In this document: positions 54,224 to 61,920 of the stretch, one piece after another
Position numbering within the stretch: position 1 is the stretch's first letter
Layout: the number at the start of each line of letters is the position of its first letter
DNA from: Marinobacter salsuginis
GTDB taxonomy: Bacteria > Pseudomonadota > Gammaproteobacteria > Pseudomonadales > Oleiphilaceae
Length of the DNA: 64,000 bases
NCBI RefSeq assembly: GCF_009617755.1
Contig: NZ_BGZH01000001.1
Coordinates: forward strand, 1,426,001 to 1,490,000
Direction of reading: 5' to 3'
Position numbers and translations under genes: made by a program
The notes under the pieces: generated by a model
The model's input: only the letters and a program-made list of their open reading frames with translations
Told to the model about the DNA's origin: nothing
Database searches by the model: none

Positions 54224-54430
54224 ATGGAACAGTCCGAAGTACAGGCATTAGCGGACAAGCTGGACAGGCTGATTGAGCGCTGTCAGAAACTTGAGCGGGA
54301 CAACGCCACATTGCGGGAGCTGCAAGATGACTGGAACCGGGAACGGGCCCAGCTGGTGCAGAAGAACGATCACGCAAAGCACAAGATCGAAGCTATGATC
54401 AGCCGCCTTCGGGCCCTGGAGCATCACTGA
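54224..54430 (+). CDS. Small coiled-coil cell-division-associated protein (TIGR02449 type)
   Basis: A 68-residue protein that is almost entirely coiled coil (ALADKLDRLIERCQKLERDNATLRELQDDWNRERAQL ... ISRLRALEHH), resembling ZapB in size and heptads. It precedes zapA with a one-base stop/start overlap (TGATG), the order common in Pseudomonas-like genomes. A role in ZapA/FtsZ organisation is plausible. Confidence 0.85.
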   Translation: MEQSEVQALADKLDRLIERCQKLERDNATLRELQDDWNRERAQLVQKNDHAKHKIEAMISRLRALEHH

Positions 54431-54726
54431 TGGCACAGCAATCCACCACGGTTGAGGTGAAGATCCTCGACAAGGAATACCTGGTCGCGTGCCCGGAAGA
54501 AGAGCAGGAAGCACTGCTGCGGGCTGCCCGCCACCTGGACAGCAAAATGCGCGAAATCCGTGCTAGCGGCAAGGTATTCGGCACCGAGCGCATTGCCGTT
54601 ATGGCGGCTCTGAACATTACCCACGAACTGCTCGAGCGGGACACCATGTCGGACGCCACCAGCACGCTGCTGCGTGCCATGGACAGTAAACTCGACGGTG
54701 CCCTGGGTGACGGCTCGGGCCGTTGA
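54430..54726 (+). CDS. zapA: Cell division protein ZapA
   Basis: A 98-residue FtsZ-bundling protein: N-terminal domain VEVKILDKEYLVACPEEEQEALLRAARHLD, KVFGTERIAVMAALNITHELL and C-terminal helix. It is coupled to the small coiled-coil gene. 6S RNA follows, as in other gammaproteobacteria. Confidence 0.94.
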   Translation: MAQQSTTVEVKILDKEYLVACPEEEQEALLRAARHLDSKMREIRASGKVFGTERIAVMAALNITHELLERDTMSDATSTLLRAMDSKLDGALGDGSGR

Positions 54727-54788
54727 ATCGGCAAAGAATCGGAGACAGGTGTTGCAATCGGCCCCGTCACTGCCCGTATAATGGAATC

Positions 54789-54972
54789 AACTTCCTGGGC
54801 TGTTCGGGATAGTCGGATACGTCCTCGAGCCGATGCGCACTACCCAGGTGGCTACTTCAGGGCATTGTGAGCACGTCCCCGACAGGGGAAAGCCTAATAT
54901 GTCACAGCGGCCACCGACCTTGAACTCTGGGTTCAAGGGCCACATCCGATAACGGCAGCCCGGGAAGCTTTA
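54789..54972 (+). ncRNA. ssrS: 6S RNA
   Basis: The classical location is between zapA and fau. The closing stem is TTCCTGGGCTG (5') with CAGCCCGGGAA (3'), and a long bulged hairpin mimics an open promoter. The conserved 3' hairpin ACCTTGAAC-TCTG-GGTTCAAGG matches the 6S consensus. Upstream is a promoter with TATAAT at 54777-54782 and TTGCAA at 54752-54757; the first base is about 54789. 6S RNA binds sigma-70 RNA polymerase and represses promoters in stationary phase. The ends are estimated to within a few bases. Confidence 0.93.
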
Positions 54973-54974
54973 TT

Positions 54975-55610
54975 TTGAGCCAGTTTATCGAGCCTCAACC
55001 GTTCCAGACCCATCCTGACACCTTCTCACGCAGTGAACTTCGCAAGCACCTGCGACATCATCGCCGTGCGCTGAGCTTCGAGCAACAGCAGCAGGCCGCC
55101 GAGTATCTCGCACTCAACCTCCTGAGTAATCCGGACCTTCACCGCGCCCGGCATATTGCCATTTACCTGCCCAATGACGGCGAGATTGATCCCCACGTCT
55201 ACCTGGATATTGCCCGCCGCAAAGGCATCCGTTTCTACCTCCCGGTACTGCATCCGATCCATGAAGGCAGGCTGGTTTTCAGCCCCTATTACCACGGCGT
55301 GGAGCTCACTGCGAACCGGTTTGGCATACCCGAGCCGGCGTTCAGCAAAGGCCTGCGACGCCCAGCCTGGGCATTGGATGCCGTGCTGTTTCCGTTAGTG
55401 GGATTTGACGAACAGGGCGGAAGACTGGGAATGGGTGGGGGCTTCTATGACAGGACGTTCGCCTTCAGCCGGATACGACCAAGGCTGGCGCCGAAGCTGA
55501 TTGGCCTCGCCCATGATTTCCAGAAGGTTAAGAAGCTGCCAATAGAGCCCTGGGACGTGCCCCTGCACAGCGTGGTGACCGATAAGCGACGTTACCGGTT
55601 CAGCGGCTGA
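54975..55610 (+). CDS. fau: 5-formyltetrahydrofolate cyclo-ligase
   Basis: A 211-residue folate enzyme converting 5-formyl-THF to methenyl-THF with ATP. Motifs: RSELRKHLRHHRRALS, IAIYLPNDGEIDP, and the C-terminal LFPLVGFDEQGGRLGMGGGFYDRTFA. It starts with TTG at 54975, directly at the end of 6S RNA, so ssrS and fau are probably one transcript as in Escherichia coli. Its last 19 bases overlap the 3' end of the small minus-strand gene. Confidence 0.92.
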   Translation: MSQFIEPQPFQTHPDTFSRSELRKHLRHHRRALSFEQQQQAAEYLALNLLSNPDLHRARHIAIYLPNDGEIDPHVYLDIARRKGIRFYLPVLHPIHEGRLVFSPYYHGVELTANRFGIPEPAFSKGLRRPAWALDAVLFPLVGFDEQGGRLGMGGGFYDRTFAFSRIRPRLAPKLIGLAHDFQKVKKLPIEPWDVPLHSVVTDKRRYRFSG

Positions 55611-55753
55611 TTCATGACCTGAACGGAGCCGACCAGATTGGCCGCTCTTGCGTCTTTGTCTTCAGAGGCGTGGATGGATGTGAAACCAGTAATCACAAGG
55701 CCGATGGCAAAAATCAGCACAATGGCTTTGATGATGTCAGGCTTGCCGCCCAT
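55592..55753 (-). CDS. 53-residue single-span membrane or exported protein
   Basis: A small gene: MGGKPDIIKAIVLIFAIGLV, ITGFTSIHASEDKDARAANL, VGSVQVMNQPLNR. One hydrophobic helix (about 8-26) is followed by a polar tail; IHA-SED could be a signal-peptidase site. The start has a convincing ribosome site, TGAGGAA ten bases upstream. In the promoter region a 16-bp inverted repeat TTCTTGA-CT-TCAAGAA lies at 55806-55821. The reading frame ends inside fau on the opposite strand. The function is unknown; expression is not proven. Confidence 0.6.
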   Translation of the reverse strand: MGGKPDIIKAIVLIFAIGLVITGFTSIHASEDKDARAANLVGSVQVMNQPLNR

Positions 55754-55901
55754 GGCTTCAGTTCCTCAAAATGCGGTTTAAAAGTGTCGGAAAATCAGTC
55801 AGCTATTCTTGACTTCAAGAATCAGAAGAAAGACTAACACCTATCTGTACTTTTACAATTTTTGACAGATTAAAATTCAGTAAGCATTGTGTGCGGCGAC
55901 C

Positions 55902-56095
55902 GGCCAGGGTCTGGTGGAGCTTTCCAAAACACGCTGTAAATACCTCCATGTACGCTTGGCTCCGCCCCTCAGCGCTTCTTGCTCCTGCGTCGCGCTGAGG
56001 GTCCTGGGAAGGCCATCCATGGCCTACCCGTCAAGCGCTTTCGCGCTCCACCCATGGCTCCGCACAGTTTTGGAAAGCTCCACCAGACCCCGGCC
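55902..56095. repeat. Intergenic inverted-repeat element, complete copy B (194 bp)
   Basis: 29-bp terminal arms (55902-55930 and 56067-56095) pair with one mismatch and enclose a 136-base centre. The centre has CACGCTGTAAATACCTCCAT, CGCTTGGCTCCGCCCC, an inner stem CTCAGCGC/GCGCTGAG (55968-55975 with 55992-55999) and the palindrome GGCCATCCATGGCC (56011-56024). The inner arm CTTTCCAAAAC and the core match copies A and C; the outer arm is unique to this copy. It lies between the small gene and the 3' end of ilvA. Bases 55823-55901 are AT-rich with no gene. Confidence 0.8.
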
Positions 56096-56104
56096 TACTC
56101 TGCG

Positions 56105-57640
56105 TTAATTCGACCGGGCATTTCCTTGCCCAAGAAACAGCTGATAAGCCTCATTATCCGTCATGTTTTCATAGCGGAAGCCGACCTTATCCAGCATTTT
56201 CTCGAAATCCTGCACCTCGTCGTCGTCCACCTGGGCTCCCAGCAGAACACGGCTGTAGGCTGCCCCGTGGTTGCGGTAGTGGAACATGGAGATATTCCAG
56301 CGGGTACCCAGCGACATCAGGAACTTCAGCAACGCCCCCGGGCGCTCCGGGAATTCGAACTGGAACACTTTTTCGTTCGTGATCGTCGGCGCGTGGCCGC
56401 CCACCATGTGGCGAATGTGCTGCTTGGCCAGATCGCTGTCAGTCAGGTCGACGACCGAGTAGCCGTTCTCCCGGAGATCCTGCACCAGGTCTTCACGGCC
56501 GTGGCCGCCCGCTGCGATCTGGATGCCCACGAAAATCGTGGCATTGGTGGCGTCCGCGTAGCGGTAATTGAATTCCGTGATGCTGCGCTTGTGCAGGGCG
56601 TTGATAAAGGTCTTGAAGGCACCCGGCTTTTCCGGGATGGTCACTGCCAAAATTGCCTCGCGCTTCTCGCCCACTTCCGTACGCTCGGAAATGTAGCGAA
56701 GGCGGTCAAAGTTCATGTTGGCACCGCTGAGGGTGGCAATCAGGTTTTCGCCCTCCACTTTCTCCCGCTCAATGTACTTCTTGATGCCCGCCACACCCAG
56801 GGCACCGGCCGGCTCGGCAATGGAGCGGGTGTCCTCGAACACATCCTTGATGGCGGCGCAGATTTCGTCGGTGGATACGGTGATCACCTCGTCCACGTAG
56901 TCTTTACAGATTTCCCAGGGATGCTTGCCGATCTGCTTGACCGCCACGCCATCGGCAAAGATGCCCACCTCGTCCAGCACTACCCGCTTGCCGGCTTTCA
57001 TGGCTGCCTGCAGACAGTTGGAGTCCTCCGGCTCAACGCCGATCACCTTGATTTCCGGACGCAGGTACTTGATGTAAGCAGCCATGCCAGCGATGAGACC
57101 GCCGCCACCAACGCAAATAAAGATCGCGTGAATCGGCTTGCTGAACTGCCACATGATCTCCATGGCCACCGTACCCTGACCGGCAATGACATCCGGATCA
57201 TCGTAGGGCGGGATGTAGGTGTAGCCGTGTTTCTGGATCAGCTCCTGGGCATGGGCTGCGGCCTCATCGAAGGCATCACCCTTGAGAACCACTTTGGCAC
57301 CATGATCACGCACCGAACGCACCTTGATCTCCGGCGTGGTCTGCGGCATTACAATTACCGCCTTGATACCCAGGTTCTTGGCCGCCAGCGCCACACCCTG
57401 GGCGTGATTACCGGCGGAGGCACAGATCACGCCCTTGGCCTTCTGCTCCTCGGAAAGCTGCGCAATCCGGTTGTAGGCACCGCGAATCTTGAAGGAAAAC
57501 ACCGGCTGAAGATCTTCACGCTTTAGCAGAATATTGTTGCCAAAGCGCTTGGACAGACTACGGGCTTCAGTCAGGGGTGTTTCGATGGCCACGTCATAGA
57601 CGCGCGCATCGAGAATCTTCTTGATGTAGCGTTGCGGCAT
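56105..57640 (-). CDS. ilvA: Threonine ammonia-lyase (biosynthetic threonine deaminase)
   Basis: A 511-residue PLP enzyme making 2-oxobutanoate for isoleucine. The PLP lysine motif is SFKIRGAYN, the phosphate loop GGGGLIAG, and SAGNHAQGVALAA is clear. Two C-terminal ACT-like regulatory domains (AVTIPEKPGAFKTF; FEFPERPGALLKF) indicate feedback by isoleucine and valine. Full length compared with Escherichia coli IlvA (514). ATG 57640 starts the family N-terminus MPQRYIKKIL. It is divergent from rpiA. Confidence 0.96.
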   Translation of the reverse strand: MPQRYIKKILDARVYDVAIETPLTEARSLSKRFGNNILLKREDLQPVFSFKIRGAYNRIAQLSEEQKAKGVICASAGNHAQGVALAAKNLGIKAVIVMPQTTPEIKVRSVRDHGAKVVLKGDAFDEAAAHAQELIQKHGYTYIPPYDDPDVIAGQGTVAMEIMWQFSKPIHAIFICVGGGGLIAGMAAYIKYLRPEIKVIGVEPEDSNCLQAAMKAGKRVVLDEVGIFADGVAVKQIGKHPWEICKDYVDEVITVSTDEICAAIKDVFEDTRSIAEPAGALGVAGIKKYIEREKVEGENLIATLSGANMNFDRLRYISERTEVGEKREAILAVTIPEKPGAFKTFINALHKRSITEFNYRYADATNATIFVGIQIAAGGHGREDLVQDLRENGYSVVDLTDSDLAKQHIRHMVGGHAPTITNEKVFQFEFPERPGALLKFLMSLGTRWNISMFHYRNHGAAYSRVLLGAQVDDDEVQDFEKMLDKVGFRYENMTDNEAYQLFLGQGNARSN

Positions 57641-57787
57641 AGCAGTTCCGGCTTTTGGTTGGTGTGTGATGGCTGGCTGAGAAAAACCCACAGTGTAGAA
57701 AGTTTGCACGGCAGCCGTCTATAAGCAGAGGGTGCTTAAGCGTTATAATCCGCCTAAATCCAACCTGATTTGCAGCCGGAGCCCCAG

Positions 57788-58468
57788 ATGACCCAGGACG
57801 AACTGAAAAAAGCCGTCGCCAAAGCCGCCATTGACTACATTGCCCCTCGCCTGGATAGCGACAGCGTGATCGGTGTGGGCACCGGCAGCACGGCCAATTT
57901 CTTCATCGACATGCTCGCGGAACTGAAGAACGAATTCGACGGCGCCGTCGCCAGCTCGGAAGCGACCGCCGAGCGCCTGAAAAGCCACGGAATCCCGGTT
58001 TATGATCTCAACAGCGTCAGTGGGCTGGAGTTCTACGTGGATGGCGCTGACGAAACCAACGAACGCCTGGAACTGATCAAGGGTGGCGGCGCCGCACTGA
58101 CCCGGGAAAAGATCGTGGCAGCGGTGGCCAAGACGTTCATCTGCATTGCCGACGACTCCAAAATGATTGGTATCCTTGGCGCCTTTCCCCTGCCCGTGGA
58201 GGTCATCCCCATGGCCCGAAGCCATGTTGGCCGGGAGATTGTAAGACTGGGCGGCGACCCGGTTTATCGTGAGGGGGTTGTCACCGATAACGGCAACATC
58301 ATCATCGATGTCCACAACATGGATATTTCCCAGCCGATCCGGGTGGAAGAGCAGCTCAACAACATTGTTGGCGTGGTCACCAACGGCCTGTTCGCCCGCC
58401 GGCGCGCGGATCTGTTACTGCTCGGCACCAAAGACGGGGTGAAAACTATCTCCAGCGAGGGCGCCTGA
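57788..58468 (+). CDS. rpiA: Ribose-5-phosphate isomerase A
   Basis: A 226-residue isomerase of the pentose-phosphate pathway: [40 protein letters not shown] (active-site Asp and Lys), and the C-terminal [25 protein letters not shown] 57788 follows a GGAG twelve bases upstream. A terminator follows. Confidence 0.96.
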   Translation: MTQDELKKAVAKAAIDYIAPRLDSDSVIGVGTGSTANFFIDMLAELKNEFDGAVASSEATAERLKSHGIPVYDLNSVSGLEFYVDGADETNERLELIKGGGAALTREKIVAAVAKTFICIADDSKMIGILGAFPLPVEVIPMARSHVGREIVRLGGDPVYREGVVTDNGNIIIDVHNMDISQPIRVEEQLNNIVGVVTNGLFARRRADLLLLGTKDGVKTISSEGA

Positions 58469-58496
58469 CCGATTTCTATCGCTGCTCGATTGTCGA

Positions 58497-58522
58497 AGCT
58501 GGCCTTTCGGGCCAGCTTTTTT
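58497..58522 (+). terminator. Intrinsic terminator after rpiA
   Basis: AGCTGGCC-TTTCG-GGCCAGCT stem followed by six T, 28 bases after the rpiA stop. Confidence 0.92.
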
Positions 58523-58541
58523 ATTGCCTGGAAAATCACAA

Positions 58542-58559
58542 ACCAAGCGCTTGCTTGGT
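58542..58559. promoter_or_regulatory. Inverted-repeat operator upstream of the acyl-CoA dehydrogenase
   Basis: ACCAAGC-GCTT-GCTTGGT: perfect 7-bp arms around a 4-base spacer that itself extends the AAGCGCTT palindrome. It lies 56 bases before the GTG start. The form suits a TetR-family repressor, as is common for acyl-CoA dehydrogenase genes; the regulator is not in view. Confidence 0.6.
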
Positions 58560-58614
58560 AGCAGTTTTTCGGCGACACTGCTCTGCATTGATTCCGATCA
58601 GAGGGAGCTCCACC

Positions 58615-59754
58615 GTGTCCGACTACTTCAACGAAACCCACCAGCAGGTCCGTGCCACCGCCCGCAAGTTCATCGAAACCCACGTACTGCCTCACATCGA
58701 CGACTGGGAAGAAGCGGGCGAATTTCCCCGGGATCTCTACAAAAAAGCCGGGGATGCAGGCCTGCTTGGAATTGGTTTTCCCGAAGCATTGGGCGGCATC
58801 GGGGAAGGCGACATTTTCCTTAAAGTGGCTGTCTCCGAAGAACTGATGCGCTCCACCTCCGGCGGCCTGGTGGCCGGCCTGGGCTCCCTGGATATCGGCC
58901 TGCCACCGGTCGCCAAATGGGCGAAAAAGGAAGTCCGGGAACAGATCGTGCCGCCGGTACTGCGCGGCGAAAAAATCGCCGCCCTGGCAGTGACCGAACC
59001 CGGCGGCGGTTCCGATGTCGCCAACCTGAAAACCCGAGCGGTCCGCGATGGTGACCATTACACCGTCAACGGCAGCAAGACCTTCATCACCAGCGGCATG
59101 CGCGCCGACCACTACACCGTTGCCGTGCGCACCGGAGGCGAGGGCCACGGTGGCATCAGCCTGTTACTGATCGACCGCGACATGCCCGGTTTCTCCACCG
59201 GCAAGAAACTGCGCAAAATGGGCTGGTGGGCCAGCGATACCGCGGAGCTGTTTTTCGAGGACTGCCGGGTCCCTGCAGACCGCCTGATCGGCGCCGAGAA
59301 CGCCGGCTTCATCGCTATCATGAGCAACTTCCTGTTCGAGCGTCTCAGCCTGGCCATCATGGCCTATATGACCGCCCAGCTCGCCTACGAGGCAGCACTG
59401 GAGTACACCCAGCAACGCAAGGCGTTCGGCCGCAACATTGCCGGCTTCCAGGTGACCCGCCACAAACTGGTGGACATGGCCACCCAGATCGACGTGGCCC
59501 GCGAATACACCTACCGCTGCGCCGCCCTGATGCAGGCGGGCAAGAACCCCATCAAGCAGGTGGCGATGGCCAAGAATTTCTCGGTGGATGTCTGCGAAAA
59601 GGTCACCCGGGAAGCGGTGCAGTTGTTCGGTGGCATGGGGTATATGCGAGAAACCGTCGTCGAGCGTCTCTACCGTGACGCCAAGATTCTCTCCATCGGC
59701 GGCGGCACCACCGAGATCATGAAGGAGCTCATTGCCAAACAGATCAAGCTCTGA
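58615..59754 (+). CDS. Acyl-CoA dehydrogenase
   Basis: A 379-residue FAD enzyme oxidising acyl-CoA at the alpha-beta bond. The conserved segments are AVTEPGGGSDVANLKTRAV, NGSKTFITSGMRAD, KMGWWASDTAELFFEDCRVP, RKAFGRNIAGFQVTRHKLVDMA and AVQLFGGMGYMRE ... GGGTTEIMKELIA. The catalytic-base segment reads VERLYRDAKILSIGGGTTEI, close to short/medium-chain and citronellyl/isovaleryl types; exact chain length is not predictable. GTG 58615 follows GAGGGAG. A putative TetR operator lies upstream, and repeat elements C and D follow. Confidence 0.92.
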   Translation: MSDYFNETHQQVRATARKFIETHVLPHIDDWEEAGEFPRDLYKKAGDAGLLGIGFPEALGGIGEGDIFLKVAVSEELMRSTSGGLVAGLGSLDIGLPPVAKWAKKEVREQIVPPVLRGEKIAALAVTEPGGGSDVANLKTRAVRDGDHYTVNGSKTFITSGMRADHYTVAVRTGGEGHGGISLLLIDRDMPGFSTGKKLRKMGWWASDTAELFFEDCRVPADRLIGAENAGFIAIMSNFLFERLSLAIMAYMTAQLAYEAALEYTQQRKAFGRNIAGFQVTRHKLVDMATQIDVAREYTYRCAALMQAGKNPIKQVAMAKNFSVDVCEKVTREAVQLFGGMGYMRETVVERLYRDAKILSIGGGTTEIMKELIAKQIKL

Positions 59755-59785
59755 GTTCTGATTCGGTGTTCGCCCTCTTGTCCTG

Positions 59786-59807
59786 CCCCAGCCTGCCTGG
59801 CTTGGGG
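59786..59807 (+). terminator. Hairpin after the acyl-CoA dehydrogenase gene
   Basis: CCCCAGCC-TGCC-TGGCTTGGGG forms a stem with one bulge, 31 bases after the stop. It has no T-run, so termination would be weak or factor-dependent; element C follows immediately. Confidence 0.4.
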
Positions 59808-59919
59808 ACGGGCCCTGTCAGTGGCCTTTCCAAAACACGCTACGAGCACATCCATGTGCGCTTGTTTCGGGCCATCCTTGGCCCTCTACAGTTTTGGAAA
59901 GGCCACTGACAGGCCCCGT
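59808..59919. repeat. Intergenic inverted-repeat element, complete copy C (112 bp)
   Basis: 29-bp arms (59808-59836 and 59891-59919) pair with one mismatch. The centre carries the family core: CACGCT, GCACATCCATGTGC (a palindrome), GCTTGTTTCGGGCCATCCTTGGCCC and CTCTACA. The inner arm CCTTTCCAAAAC is shared with copies A and B; the outer arm (CCTGTCAGTGG) is specific to this copy and exactly mirrored on the other side. It has no coding capacity. Confidence 0.85.
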
Positions 59920-59994
59920 TCATACAATGTCCAATCCGCCTTTTGTTGGCCTCTCTAATCAGGCTCCGCTTTTGAGTGTTGCTCAATGGCTCGG

Positions 59995-60105
59995 GCGGCT
60001 ATCTGGAAGGGCCTTCCGAAAACGTGGAGCGCCAAGGATGGCGCGACCGAGCCCTACATGGACGTATTCACGGGCGTTTTTCGGAAGGCCCTTCCAGATA
60101 GCTGC
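59995..60105. repeat. Intergenic inverted-repeat element, complete copy D (111 bp), opposite orientation
   Basis: 28-bp arms (59995-60022 and 60078-60105) pair with a single G-T mismatch that is a wobble pair in RNA. On the minus strand the centre reads GTCCATGTAGGGCTCGGT then CGCCATCCTTGGCG, aligning with the centre of copy C. Its outer arm (GCTATCTGGAAGGG) is again private. Together with copy C it fills the 503-base gap between acyl-CoA dehydrogenase and ppa; 59920-59994 holds nothing recognisable. Confidence 0.85.
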
Positions 60106-60170
60106 TTGCACCAGAATGAAAGACCTACCAAGACCGGCAACCAAGCCAAAAACCAACGACCAAGGTTTAG

Positions 60171-60199
60171 TTTCGAACTGCAGGATACTCCCGTATAAT
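60171..60199 (+). promoter_or_regulatory. Probable sigma-70 promoter of ppa
   Basis: TATAAT at 60194-60199 (perfect -10) with TTTCGA at 60171-60176 and a 17-base spacer. The leader contains a tandem duplication GTTAAACGTACC/GTTAACGTACC (60221-60232, 60233-60243) just before the AGGAAGG ribosome site. Confidence 0.65.
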
Positions 60200-60257
60200 T
60201 GCGCCCACTTTTTAACCGCAGTTAAACGTACCGTTAACGTACCAGGAAGGATCGCAC

Positions 60258-60785
60258 ATGCAATTCGACAACATCCCCGCAGGCAAGAACCCGCCGGAAG
60301 ACATCTACGTTGCCATCGAAATCCCGGCCAACAGCTCCCCGGTGAAGTACGAACTGGACAAAGACATGGGCGCCCTGCTGGTAGACCGTTTCATGGCCAC
60401 CCCCATGTTCTACCCGGCCAACTATGGCTTCATCCCGCACACCCTGGCCGACGACGGTGACCCCCTCGACGTACTCGTGGTCACACCCTACCCCGTGCAG
60501 GCCGGCTCCGTGATCCGTGCCCGTCCGGTGGGTGTTCTGAACATGGAAGACGAAGCCGGTGGTGATGCCAAGCTGGTAGCGGTACCCCACGACAAGCTGA
60601 CCACTACCTATCACGATGTGAAGGAAATCACCGATCTGCCGGAGCTGCTGCGCGACCAGATCAAGCACTTCTTCGAGAACTACAAGACTCTCGAGCCGGG
60701 CAAATGGGTGAAGGTGCAAGGCTGGGATAACGCAGAAGCCGCCAGGAAAGCCATCGTAGATTCCGTGAACGCCTACAAAGGCTGA
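60258..60785 (+). CDS. ppa: Inorganic pyrophosphatase
   Basis: A 175-residue soluble family I pyrophosphatase. Active-site residues are visible in [48 protein letters not shown] (the DxDPxD signature) and [16 protein letters not shown]. It hydrolyses pyrophosphate from biosynthesis. ATG 60258 follows AGGAAGG. Confidence 0.97.
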   Translation: MQFDNIPAGKNPPEDIYVAIEIPANSSPVKYELDKDMGALLVDRFMATPMFYPANYGFIPHTLADDGDPLDVLVVTPYPVQAGSVIRARPVGVLNMEDEAGGDAKLVAVPHDKLTTTYHDVKEITDLPELLRDQIKHFFENYKTLEPGKWVKVQGWDNAEAARKAIVDSVNAYKG

Positions 60786-60801
60786 GCCGGACTTTTCGTG
60801 G

Positions 60802-60838
60802 CATTAAAAAACCGGGCTTTGTGCCCGGTTTTTTAATG
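60802..60838. terminator. Bidirectional intrinsic terminator after ppa
   Basis: CATTAAAAAACCGGGC-TTTGT-GCCCGGTTTTTTAATG: perfect 16-bp inverted repeat with A/T flanks, serving ppa and the convergent DUF2333 gene. Confidence 0.93.
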
Positions 60839-60860
60839 TCTGGCTGAAAGCCCGTTGACC

Positions 60861-61913
60861 TCAACCCCGGGAAAGCAGATCCCGCATATCACTGATTGCC
60901 GAGTTCGCCCGTGAAAGGTAAGCGGCCATTGTCAGAGAGTGATTGGCCAGCACGCCGAAGCCACTGCCATTCAGAATGACCGGGCTCCACATTTCGCCCT
61001 GGGCACCCTCAAGCTCGATAATGACCTGCCGTACGCTGGCCATGGCGTTCTTGTCCTGGAGAACTTTGCGGAAATCCACTTCGATCGCCCGGAAGATGTG
61101 CAGGAGCGCCCAGGAACTGCCTCGGGCCTCATAGAACACATCGTCAATCTTGGTCCATGGCGTTTTGATATCTTCTCCCGTGGTTTCTTCAGCCAGAGGA
61201 TCTCCCGCATCCATATTCACCACGGCATCAGAAACGGAAGCTTTGCCCACACTTTCCCCCAGAGTCCGGGAGAGGCTGCCCAACCGGGTTTCCAGGTCTG
61301 CCAGCCAGTTACTCAGGTTGTCTGCACGCGCGAAAAACTGGGCATCAGCCTGTTCCGGGTTCGACAGACGATCAAGATAGCGTTTCAGAGCGGTGATACC
61401 CCGGCGGTACTCAGCCTCTGTTGAGGGAATGGCCCAGCTCTCGCTGTCGAAGTGGAACTGGGGCTCGGCAATGACCAGATCCTGATCCTCGGCCGACTGA
61501 CTCTGGGAGCGGCTGATATCTTTGCGCATGGCACGCGAAAGGTCACGGAGCTGAACCAGCACGCCATATTCCCAGTTGGGCATGTTGTCCAGCCAAAGCC
61601 CGGGAGGGAAAACGTCGTTGGAGATGTAGCCACCAGGCTTGTCCAGCAGGGTTTCGCCAATTCGAATCATGGTCACCGTGGTGGCGAAGCCGGTGATGGG
61701 TTCCCTTTCCATGGAGTTGGCCACCGACCGGGTATGTTCGCGCACCGAGAAAGTTTCCGGCTCGCTGCTCCAGAACATGCCAAGCACCAAAGCCACCAGC
61801 AGGTAGACCACAACCAGCGCCAGAATCAGTTTGCCGATCACGCCGCTGCCACCGGCATAATCCTGAACATCGTCTTTCTTGTCCTTGAAGTACTGTCTGA
61901 TTTTGCCTGGCAT
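60861..61913 (-). CDS. DUF2333 family membrane-anchored protein
   Basis: A 350-residue protein with one N-terminal membrane helix (about 26-46; KLILALVVVYLLVALVLGMF) and a large periplasmic helical domain of the DUF2333 family (GYISNDVFPPGLWLDNMPNWEYGVLVQLRDLSRAMR, FHFDSESWAIPSTEAEYRRG). The function is unknown. ATG 61913 begins the family N-terminus; earlier in-frame codons would run into the upstream gene. It follows the LapD-like gene by seven bases, so the two are probably cotranscribed. Confidence 0.88.
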   Translation of the reverse strand: MPGKIRQYFKDKKDDVQDYAGGSGVIGKLILALVVVYLLVALVLGMFWSSEPETFSVREHTRSVANSMEREPITGFATTVTMIRIGETLLDKPGGYISNDVFPPGLWLDNMPNWEYGVLVQLRDLSRAMRKDISRSQSQSAEDQDLVIAEPQFHFDSESWAIPSTEAEYRRGITALKRYLDRLSNPEQADAQFFARADNLSNWLADLETRLGSLSRTLGESVGKASVSDAVVNMDAGDPLAEETTGEDIKTPWTKIDDVFYEARGSSWALLHIFRAIEVDFRKVLQDKNAMASVRQVIIELEGAQGEMWSPVILNGSGFGVLANHSLTMAAYLSRANSAISDMRDLLSRG

Positions 61914-61920
61914 ATGACTC

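Noticed and set aside
55887..56108. Short open frame spanning element B
   Set aside because: It has no ribosome site and consists entirely of the inverted-repeat element.
59894..60460. Open frame of 188 codons across the repeat elements into ppa
   Set aside because: It is composed of repeat element D, the ppa promoter and an out-of-frame part of ppa.
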